Below, one piece after another: positions 54,601 to 64,000 of a stretch of 64,000 nt of DNA (position 1 is its first letter; every line of letters starts with the position of its first letter). Below the pieces are notes generated by a model. That model had not been told where the DNA came from. It made no database searches and worked only from the letters and a program-made list of their open reading frames with translations. This DNA is from Prostheceraeus crozeri (taxonomy: Eukaryota > Platyhelminthes > Polycladida > Euryleptidae). The DNA lies in NCBI GenBank assembly GCA_907163375.1, contig CAJQUW010005318.1:62001-126000 (forward strand), given 5' to 3'. A program made the translations under genes and the position numbers.

Positions 54601-57600
54601 TATGGCACGACAAAATCCGTCCACTAGAAGTCAAGATCGAAGCGAGCTCTCCAGAGGGGGGGACGTCAGCGAAAATTCTTCTCTCCGATTGCGTTCAAAT
54701 TCACCATACCGATGCAGAATTTCACGCTGAATCCGAATCTGGCCTCCGTTTTCTCATCCGATGGTTCGTTTTGGCGCTATGCACCAAAACGTCCCAAATT
54801 CTAACTCTGTCGTTTTTTCGAAAAATGTTGAAAATTTTTTCTCGCCGATTGCCTTGAAACTCACCATACAGATAGAGAATTTCACGCTTATTCCAAATCT
54901 GAAATCCGTTTTCCAATCCGATGCTTCGTTTTGAAGCTACAGCCCAAAACGTCCCAAATTCTAACTCTGTCGTTTTTCGAAAAATGTTGAAAATTTTTTC
55001 TCGCCGATTGCCTTGAAACTCACCATACAGATAGAGAATTTCACGCTGATTCCAAATCTGAAATCCGTTTTCCAATCCGATGCTTCGTTTTGAAGCTACA
55101 GCCCAAATCGTCCCAAATTCTAACTCTGTCGTTTTTCGCCAATGTCCCAAAATCTTAAATGGCGTCTCACATCTAAACGAAGACAGATATGAACAAGCCG
55201 ATTCTTTCAGTGAATTTGTCTCACTCTTAGCTTTCAAACGAGCTATGGCACGACAAAATCCGCCCACTGGCAGCCAAAATCGAAGCGAGCTCTCCAGAGG
55301 GGGGGGACGTCAGCGAAAATTTTTTCTCTCCGATTGCGTTCAAATGCACCATACCGATGCAGAATTTCACGCTGAATCCGAATCTGGCCTCCGTTTCCCC
55401 ATCCGATGGTTCGTTTTGGCGCTATAAACCAAAACGTCCCAAATTCTAACTCTGTCGTTTTTCGCCAATGTCCCAAAATCTTAAATGGCGTCTCACATCT
55501 AAACGAAGACAGATATGAACAAGCCGTTTGTTTCAGTGAATTTGTCTCACTCTTAGCTTTCAAACGAGCTATGGCACGACAAAATCCGTCCACTAGAAGT
55601 CAAGATCGAAGCGAGCTCTCCAGAGGGGGGGACGTCAGCGAAAATTCTTCTCTCCGATTGCGTTCAAATTCACCATACCGATGCAGAATTTCACGCTGAA
55701 TCCGAATCTGGCCTCCGTTTTCTCATCCGATGGTTCGTTTTGGCGCTATACACCAAAACGTCCCAAATTCTAACTCTGTCGTTTTTTCGAAAAATGTTGA
55801 AAATTTTTTCTCGCCGATTGCCTTGAAACTCACCATACAGATAGAGAATTTCACGCTTATTCCAAATCTGAAATCCGTTTTCCCATCCGATGCTTCGTTT
55901 TGAAGCTACAGCCCAAAACGTCCCAAATTCTAACTCTGTCGTTTTTTCGAAAAATGTTGAAAATTTTTTCTCGCCGATTGCCTTGAAACTCACCATACAG
56001 ATAGAGAATTTCACGCTGATTCCAAATCTGAAATCCGTTTTCCAATCCGATGCTTCGTTTTGAAGCTACAGCCCAAATCGTCCCAAATTCTAACTCTGTC
56101 GTTTTTCGCCAATGTCCCAAAATCTTAAATGGCGTCTCACATCTAAACGAAGACAGATATGAACAAGCCGATTCTTTCAGTGAATTTGTCTCACTCTTAG
56201 CTTTCAAACGAGCTATGGCACGACAAAATCCGTCCACCAGAAGTCAAGATCGAAGCGAGCTCTCCAGAGGGGGGGACGTCAGCGAAAATTTTTCTCTCCG
56301 ATTGCGTTCAAATTCACCATACCGATGCAGAATTTCACGCTGAATCCGAATCTGGCCTCCGTTTTCTCATCCGATGGTTCGTTTTGGCGCTATAAACCAA
56401 AACGTCCCAAATTCTAACTCTGTCGTTTTTTCGAAAAATGTTGAAAATTTTTTCTCGCCGATTGCCTTGAAACTCACCATACAGATAGAGAATTTCACGC
56501 TGATTCCAAATCTGAAATCCGTTTTCCAATCCGATGCTTCGTTTTGAAGCTACAGCCCAAAACGTCCCAAATTCTAACTCTGTCGTTTTTCGCCAATGTC
56601 CCAAAATCTTAAATGGCGTCTCACATCTAAACGAAGACAGATATGAACAAGCCGTTTGTTTCAGTGAATTTGTCTCACTCTTAGCTTTCAAACGAGCTAT
56701 GGCACGACAAAATCCGCCCACTGGCAGCCAAAATCGAAGCGAGCTCTCCAGAGGGGGGGGACGTCAGCGAAAATTTTTTCTCTCCGATTGCGTTCAAATG
56801 CACCATACCGATGCAGAATTTCACGCTGAATCCGAATCTGGCCTCCGTTTTCTCATCCGATGGTTCGTTTTGGCGCTATAAACCAAAACGTCCCAAATTC
56901 TAACTCTGTCGTTTTTCGCCAATGTCCCAAAATCTTAAATGGCGTCTCACATCTAAACGAAGACAGATATGAACAAGCCGTTTGTTTCAGTGAATTTGTC
57001 TCACTCTTAGCTTTCAAACGAGCTATGGCACGACAAAATCCGTCCACTGGAAGCCAAAATCGAAGCGAGCTCTCCAGAGGGGGGGGACGTCAGCGAAAAT
57101 TTTTCTCTCCGATTGCGTTCAAATTCACCATACCGATGCAGAATTTCACGCTGAATCCGAATCTGGCCTCCGTTTTCTCATCCGATGGTTCGTTTTGGCG
57201 CTATACACCAAAACGTCCCAAATTCTAACTCTGTCGTTTTTCGAAAAATGTTGAAAATTTTTTCTCGCCGATTGCCTTGAAACTCACCATACAGATAGAG
57301 AATTTCACGCTTATTCCAAATCTGAAATCCGTTTTCCCATCCGATGCTTCGTTTTGAAGCTACAGCCCAAAACGTCCCAAATTCTAACTCTGTCGTTTTT
57401 TCGAAAAATGTTGAAAATTTTTTCTCGCCGATTGCCTTGAAACTCACCATACAGATAGAGAATTTCACGCTGATTCCAAATCTGAAATCCGTTTTCCAAT
57501 CCGATGCTTCGTTTTGAAGCTACAGCCCAAATCGTCCCAAATTCTAACTCTGTCGTTTTTCGCCAATGTCCCAAAATCTTAAATGGCGTCTCACATCTAA

Positions 57601-60575
57601 ACGAAGACAGATATGAACAAGCCGATTCTTTCAGTGAATTTGTCTCACTCTTAGCTTTCAAACGAGCTATGGCACGACAAAATCCGTCCACTAGAAGCCA
57701 AGATCGAAGCGAGCTCTCCAGAGGGGGGGGACGTCAGCGAAAATTTTTCTCTCCGATTGCGTTCAAATTCACCATACCGATGCAGAATTTCACGCTGAAT
57801 CCGAATCTGGCCTCCGTTTTCTCATCCGATGGTTCGTTTTGGCGCTATAAACCAAAACGTCCCAAATTCTAACTCTGTCGTTTTTTCGAAAAATGTTGAA
57901 AATTTTTTCTCGCCGATTGCCTTGAAACTCACCATACAGATAGAGAATTTCACGTTGATTCCAAATCTGAAATCCGTTTTCCAATCCGATGCTTCGTTTT
58001 GAAGCTACAGCCCAAAACGTCCCAAATTCTAACTCTGTCGTTTTTCGCCAATGTCCCAAAATCTTAAATGGCGTCTCACATCTAAACGAAGACAGATATG
58101 AACAAGCCGTTTGTTTCAGTGAATTTGTCTCACTCTTAGCTTTCAAACGAGCTATGGCACGACAAAATCCGCCCACTGGCAGCCAAAATCGAAGCGAGCT
58201 CTCCAGAGGGGGGGGACGTCAGCGAAAATTTTTTCTCTCCGATTGCGTTCAAATGCACCATACCGATGCAGAATTTCACGCTGAATCCGAATCTGGCCTC
58301 CGTTTTCTCATCCGATGGTTCGTTTTGGCGCTATAAACCAAAACGTCCCAAATTCTAACTCTGTCGTTTTTCGCCAATGTCCCAAAATCTTAAATGGCGT
58401 CTCACATCTAAACGAAGACAGATATGAACAAGCCGTTTGTTTCAGTGAATTTGTCTCACTCTTAGCTTTCAAACGAGCTATGGCACGACAAAATCCGTCC
58501 ACTAGAAGTCAAGATCGAAGCGAGCTCTCCAGAGGGGGGGACGTCAGCGAAAATTCTTCTCTCCGATTGCGTTCAAATTCACCATACCGATGCAGAATTT
58601 CACGCTGAATCCGAATCTGGCCTCCGTTTTCTCATCCGATGGTTCGTTTTGGCGCTATACACCAAAACGTCCCAAATTCTAACTCTGTCGTTTTTCGAAA
58701 AATGTTGAAAATTTTTTCTCGCCGATTGACTTGAAACTCACCATACAGATAGAGAATTTCACGCTTATTCCAAATCTGAAATCCGTTTTCCAATCCGATG
58801 CTTCGTTTTGAAGCTACAGCCCAAAACGTCCCAAATTCTAACTCTGTCGTTTTTCGCCAATGTCCCAAAATCTTAAATGGCGTCTCACATCTAAACGAAG
58901 ACAGATATGAACAAGCCGTTTGTTTCAGTGAATTTGTCTCACTCTTAGCTTTCAAACGAGCTATGGCACGACAAAATCCGTCCACTAGAAGTCAAGATCG
59001 AAGCGAGCTCTCCAGAGGGGGGGGACGTCAGCGAAAATTCTTCTCTCCGATTGCGTTCAAATTCACCATACCGATGCAGAATTTCACGCTGAATCCGAAT
59101 CTGGCCTCCGTTTTCTCATCCGATGGTTCGTTTTGGCGCTATACACCAAAACGTCCCAAATTCTAACTCTGTCGTTTTTTCGAAAAATGTTGAAAATTTT
59201 TTCTCGCCGATTGCCTTGAAACTCACCATACAGATAGAGAATTTCACGCTGATTCCAAATCTGAAATCCGTTTTCCAATCCGATGCTTCGTTTTGAAGCT
59301 ACAGCCCAAAACGTCCCAAATTCTAACTCTGTCGTTTTTCGCCAATGTCCCAAAATCTTAAATGGCGTCTCACATCTAAACGAAGACAGATATGAACAAG
59401 CCGTTTGTTTCAGTGAATTTGTCTCACTCTTAGCTTTCAAACGAGCTATGGCACGACAAAATCCGTCCACTGGAAGCCAAAATCGAAGCGAGCTCTCCAG
59501 AGGGGGGGACGTCAGCGAAAATTTTTCTCTCCGATTGCGTTCAAATTCACCATACCGATGCAGAATTTCACGCTGAATCCGAATCTGGCCTCCGTTTTCT
59601 CATCCGATGGTTCGTTTTGGCGCTATACACCAAAACGTCCCAAATTCTAACTCTGTCGTTTTTTCGAAAAATGTTGAAAATTTTTTCTCGCCGATTGCCT
59701 TGAAACACACCATACAGATAGAGAATTTCACGCTGATTCCAAATCTGAAATCCGTTTTCCAATCCGATGCTTCGTTTTGAAGCTACAGCCCAAAACGTCC
59801 CAAATTCTAACTCTGTCGTTTTTCACCAATGTCCCAAAATCTTAAATGGCGTCTCACATCTAAACGAAGACAGATATGAACAAGCCGTTTGTTTCAGTGA
59901 ATTTGTCTCACTCTTAGCTTTCAAACGAGCTATGGCACGACAAAATCCGTCCACTGGCAGCCAAAATCGAAGCGAGCTCTCCCGAGGGGGGGGACGTCAG
60001 CGAAAATTTTTTCTCTCCGATTGCGTTCAAATTCACCATACCGATGCAGAATTTCACGCTGAATCCGAATCTGGCCTCCGTTTTCTCATCCGATGGTTCG
60101 TTTTGGCGCTACACACCAAAACGTCCCAAATTCTAACTCTGTCGTTTTTTCGAAAAATGTTGAAAATTTTTTCTCGCCGATTGCCTTGAAACTCACCATA
60201 CAGATAGAGAATTTCACGCTGATTCCAAATCTGAAATCCGTTTTCCCATCCGATGCTTCGTTTTGAAGCTACAGCCCAAAACGTCCCAAATTCTAACTCT
60301 GTCGTTTTTCGCCAATGTCCCAAAATCTTAAATGGCGTCTCACATCTAAACGAAGACAGATATGAACAAGCCGTTTGTTTCAGTGAATTTGTCTCACTCT
60401 TAGCTTTCAAACGAGCTATGACACGACAAAATCCGTCCACTGGAAGCCAAAATCGAAGCGAGCTCTCCCGAGGGGGGGGGACGTCAGCGAAAATTTTTCT
60501 CTCCGATTGCGTTCAAATTCACCATACCGATGCAGAATTTTACGCTGAATCCGAATCTGGCCTCCGTTTCCTCAT
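51674..60575. repeat. Tandem array derived from the terminal repeat, second block
   Basis: It continues the same units and runs without a break into the right terminal repeat. Here A-C units without B, and units with two B modules (for example near 54840-55080, 55800-56040 and 57240-57480), alternate in a longer pattern that itself repeats. This indicates higher-order amplification by unequal exchange or replication slippage. Confidence 0.92.
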
Positions 60576-60888
60576 CCGAGCACTCCTTCCACTCGAAACA
60601 GCCCATTTTACAACCCAACATTCAGCAGATTGTACGAAAAACATCACACACTATAGCCTCAAGACAAATCCTGGTGGTCGCCCAAGACCACCACGACACT
60701 CTGTCGTTCCAGAGGGGGGGGAGTCAGCGAACATTTTGTGAACGTGGACCAACCTGGACGGCACACCACGACAGACCTCTGTCGTTCCAGGGGGGGAGTC
60801 AGACCCGAAGCACCACGGCGGCCGACCACGACACTCTGTCGTTCCAGAGGGGGGGCGCCGGTCGAGTGTTCGCCGTTTTATTACTACT
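60218..60888 (-). repeat. Polinton right terminal inverted repeat
   Basis: Complement of 17146-17821. The inner 350 bp are the last array unit and the outer 310 bp hold three G-run/hairpin modules. It ends in CT, as expected. Confidence 0.9.
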
Positions 60889-60894
60889 TTTATT
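60889..60894. repeat. Polinton target-site duplication, right copy (TTTATT)
   Basis: Identical to 17140-17145 and directly outside the CT terminus. Confidence 0.85.
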
Positions 60895-63360
60895 AAATTA
60901 ATTTTTTCTATACATTGTGATATTTCTTCTCTGTCAACGTTCACGATATTCATGAATCACTGTACCCAATGCAAACAGATTGATTTGATTGATCAAGAAA
61001 TAACAAACTTATATATTGGAAAATACAGCGCCATTTCCTCATTGAATTTGATTGTTTTTGCATTTATTGCTTTTTGGCAAGGAATTATCCGCTAGCGCTA
61101 TAAAAGCTTCACCTGTGAGGCTGTACATTGCGAAACTATGTGAATTAAAGTAGTACGTGAATATCCAAATTTGATTGATCTACGCAAGATATTGTGTTGT
61201 GCTCAATCTTACACATGCTGTATGTAGCTCATAGAAATCAATACATTTTGTTTATCCTTCTCGTGTAGCATTGTCTGTTTCTGTGATACAGCTACCTACC
61301 GATATATGCCTACATTAGGTTACAGTATCGATCATGTAATTATATTATCAGCGATATGTTTCACATCGAGGTCGAAGTCGGAAAAAGTTATCGAGGACGC
61401 GAGGTCGAGGTCGAAACGCTGGGTGTAGCTGTAAGTATGGCATGATAATCAAATTGAATTAAGACACGACACCAGTGTTGCCACTTGCTGCGTAAATTAC
61501 GCAATGCGTATTTTTCTTGAAAATTGCGTAAAAAAGTTGCTTTTTTTTGTCTTCCTGCGTATTTTTTTGTTGAAACAGAAAAGTGGGAAAGTTGTACTCT
61601 ATTGCAAGTCTATTGATTTTATAGATCATAGAAAATTAACCCTAATTAACTTAAAGAGATTCTAATTGTGTTATCAATCAAAAATTTACCTTTCCAGCTT
61701 ATTTTCCGAGAAATAAATTCAAGAAAACTCTTCCGTCTTATCTCATGTTGTCTTTTTGGAAATTGGCAGTGCATGAACACATCTTGGATCGGACTATGTT
61801 ACAAAATGACAAGTGAATCTGTGAATTGACCAATTTGTTATTCCATCAATAATTTACGTGGTTCATTTGAATGGACGACAATAATTGTCTACTATAAATT
61901 ATTATTATCTCTTTCAATAAAAATTCTGGGAAACCTGTCTTTTTAATTCCTTTCCATGTTCAATATTGTCATTATACGGACTACAAATATGCATACTTTA
62001 GGTCTTCGACTGTGAACGTGTAAGTATGCTATCATGATAACCCTGAACTTTGGAACCTTCCAAGGCATCAATGTCAAAGTTGACGGATTTCTTGATTCAG
62101 TGAGATTTATCCTGAAATGTAGGGAGCCCTGACATGCATCTTTGATGCAATTTAAATTAACCTATATAAAATGAACCGATGTATGTATAGCTACTTTATT
62201 ATCATGTATCATCGACCGAGTTTCGGAAATTTAATGAAATATGTTTGCTGCATTGTTTCGAATATCTCGACACTATTCCTCAAAAGTGCATAACGAAAGT
62301 TATGAATAAAAGCCATCGTTACATTCCACGGACGTCGACGATCCATGATCCTTATGGTCGATCAATTTCTCTCAACATTGCTTGCTATGGTCAGTCTTTG
62401 CTTTGATTTCTTCATCTTACATAGTAAAAGTAAAATAATATAGGCTACTAGCATAAAGTAAATAGGCTACACGTCAACGTATTTGTGTCTCGAGGAGTAC
62501 GTCATGTACTGTTCTTTTGTTCAATTGTAAGTCATCAAGTAATGCAACATGATCGTTGATAGTTACGTATGCCTATATCAGCCAAACGCTTTGATATCAG
62601 CATATTCACCCAGTATGTGAAAGACCCAGGTTCATCTCCTGATAGGCCTATAATATTTTGATGGTTCTATTCCTTGATTTCATTAACATTGTTCTTACTT
62701 CTTAGGTATACTTAATTTTCATTTACTTAATACTTAATTCATTAATCATATCATATCTTATTCAGACTACATCCTTGTTCGAATAGAATTTTCCAACTGT
62801 ACCCGACAGACAATTATGGATTATCGATATTTATTGTGCGTCAGTTGATTACACGTATTCCATAATTTTACATGACATATTTCAGCCTTTAAGTTTTCAC
62901 AAACTTTTACATCGATGTCATTTTCATTTCATGCTACAATAGATTCGAACAAAGATGTAATTGTAAAGTATCAGAGTCACAGTAAAACACTTTGATCAGA
63001 GTACTGCATCATGGCTACTTAATGTATCGTATCGTATCTATTACTTGTATTACATGTATCGATATTATGACCATTCAGTCTTAGTTTGGAGTCGTTATTG
63101 CAAATCCAAGAGTAATATTATAAATCATTGATGCCTGTCAAGTAGGGGAATTTTTGGGTTACTCTTAGTTTATTTGAAGTAAATTTCTTGAATTTTAGTA
63201 AAGTTCCTCTGCCCCAGAATTTCATATTTGTTTCTTGTTGTTTTATGCCCTACCCTATCCGAGGTACTCAGTCATACTACAATGTAGGGGGTTGGAAACA
63301 TTGATAAAACATATAGACATTCTTTTACAGATTTTACATAAGATTTTTAGTTGATTTTCT
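60895..63360. other. Intergenic DNA, no gene recognised
   Basis: AT-rich flank. A short palindrome GCGTAAATTACGC lies near 61491 in a repeat-like stretch (61485-61580). No frame with a domain, RNA gene or delimited element was seen. Confidence 0.55.
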
Positions 63361-63769
63361 CATAGAACCTCAATATTAAGTAAACTCGGGACACCAAAAT
63401 TTTGTACTTTATAATGAGGTTTACTAATTTTTAACTAAAATTGGATACTATTGAAGCTCAAAAGCAAGTTTCAGTTCGGATATTTGAGTAGTACGTGCAG
63501 GCCTACATGATTAATCTATCTAATTGATCGAAAATTGACAAAGTTCTGTGTCGGCATATTTTTGATTGTTTACCATTGAGTCCATTTCTTCACGTACTGT
63601 AAATATTGTGGCATCATTTCATCAGTAAGATTAAAAAATTCATACCTTCTATCGAGGTTATACTGTACGTTATAATGAGGTTAAAAATATGTGTAAAAGA
63701 TAAGAAAATTACCCTACACGGGGAAATGTTCGGTATATCAGGGTACGTTATATCGAGGTCTTACTGTAG
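63361..63769. mobile_element. Tc1/mariner-pogo-like terminal fragments
   Basis: TAGAACCTCAATATTAAG at 63364 and the complementary motifs ACGTTATAATGAGGTT (63667-63682) and ACGTTATATCGAGGTC (63744-63759) followed by TTACTGTA resemble pogo/Tigger inverted repeats (CAGT..ACCTCG.TATAACG). They probably mark one or two nested, decayed MITE-like copies. No transposase is seen. Confidence 0.4.
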
Positions 63770-64000
63770 GAGTATTCTTTCGGTGGTACCATGCAGGTTG
63801 TGGTGTAATTCACGTGTATCTTAATATTCCTCACTCCAGTTTTGAGATAAAAACTACAATGAGATATGAAGGAAGGTTTACTATTGACTTACATTTATGC
63901 TGATATGATTCCTTTGCTTTGATTTCTTACAATATTTTTCTATATTTTTCAGCTTGTCGACAGCTTATCCAATGACAGTCGAAGCCGCGATCGACAAAAT

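Larger units (their letters stand above)
17146..60888. mobile_element. Giant Polinton (Maverick), 43.7 kb
   Basis: The element starts with AG and ends with CT, is flanked by a perfect 6-bp duplication and has inverted repeats of about 670 bp. It carries the Polinton gene set: protein-primed DNA polymerase B, chromodomain integrase, packaging ATPase, adenain-like protease, major capsid protein and pVI-like protein. The gene part of about 20 kb is of usual length. The extra 23 kb is tandem amplification of terminal-repeat sequence plus a 3.2-kb odd insert. Intact duplication and near-identical termini mean a young insertion. It is broken, with roughly half a dozen interrupted frames. Confidence 0.92.

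Noticed and set aside
37469-60440. Many repeated open frames of 60-180 codons on both strands of the array
   Set aside because: They recur with the unit, appear on both strands at once and end in each unit at changing places as G-run lengths change. No domain is present. They follow from the repeat sequence, not from a gene.
37402-60575. CRISPR-like regular spacing
   Set aside because: The whole 483-bp unit is repeated without unique spacers, and the DNA is eukaryotic.
60895-64000. tRNA, snRNA or host exons in the right flank
   Set aside because: No cloverleaf, polymerase III boxes or domain-bearing frames could be supported by eye.

Overview
The window is nuclear DNA of an animal. It holds GT-AG introns, TATA boxes, AATAAA signals, LINEs, hAT transposons and Polinton-type elements. 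The mix suggests a marine invertebrate, but the species cannot be read from the sequence. I see no host protein-coding gene or RNA gene.

Positions 1-9130 are intergenic DNA with DNA transposons. There is a 1 kb hAT-like non-autonomous element (2498-3515), a 560-bp GC-rich inverted-repeat element with a 5-bp target duplication (4827-5386), a hAT deletion derivative with a perfect 8-bp duplication (5706-6602), and the remains of a second hAT transposase (7531-9141). Positions 9131-15040 are a very AT-rich, worn Polinton-like or adintovirus-like fossil with a packaging ATPase, a fibre/penton-like protein and a hydrophobic/coiled-coil protein. Positions 15043-16990 are two LINEs, a 5'-truncated CR1/L2-like copy nested inside an older LINE of another type.

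Positions 17146-60888 are one very large Polinton (Maverick), 43.7 kb. It has AG...CT termini, a 6-bp target duplication (TTTATT) and terminal inverted repeats of about 670 bp. The gene part (about 17.9-36.7 kb) runs in this order: a basic early protein, a mini-RING protein, a DEDDh-exonuclease-like protein, a stand-alone relative of the polymerase N-terminal domain, a membrane RING protein, a small basic virion-like protein, the packaging ATPase, a conserved virion-associated protein, a Cys-rich miniprotein, a chromodomain integrase, a pVI-like protein, the major capsid protein and an adenain-like protease. These are on the plus strand. A minus-strand block follows with two PC4-like proteins and what looks like a single-lobe TATA-binding protein. 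Next come two tandem fibre-like genes, the protein-primed DNA polymerase B (minus strand) and accessory genes. Both early promoters, at the two ends of the gene block, have the same layout of two CCAAT boxes 17 nt apart followed by a TATA box, and both lead into an ATG followed directly by a 67-bp intron.

The right part of the Polinton (37.4-60.6 kb) is about 20 kb of tandem repeats made from the inner part of the terminal repeat, with a unit of about 483 bp built of submodules. It is interrupted once, flush, by 3.2 kb of strongly G-depleted sequence (48465-51673) that may be an assembly artefact. After the Polinton there is ordinary AT-rich intergenic DNA with pogo-like terminal fragments near 63.4-63.8 kb.

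The most interesting signal is that the Polinton seems to carry its own transcription-initiation kit (TBP-like and PC4-like proteins) together with repeated CCAAT/TATA promoters and shared leader introns. The Polinton looks young but is broken, with roughly half a dozen interrupted frames. It is treated here as a fossil.
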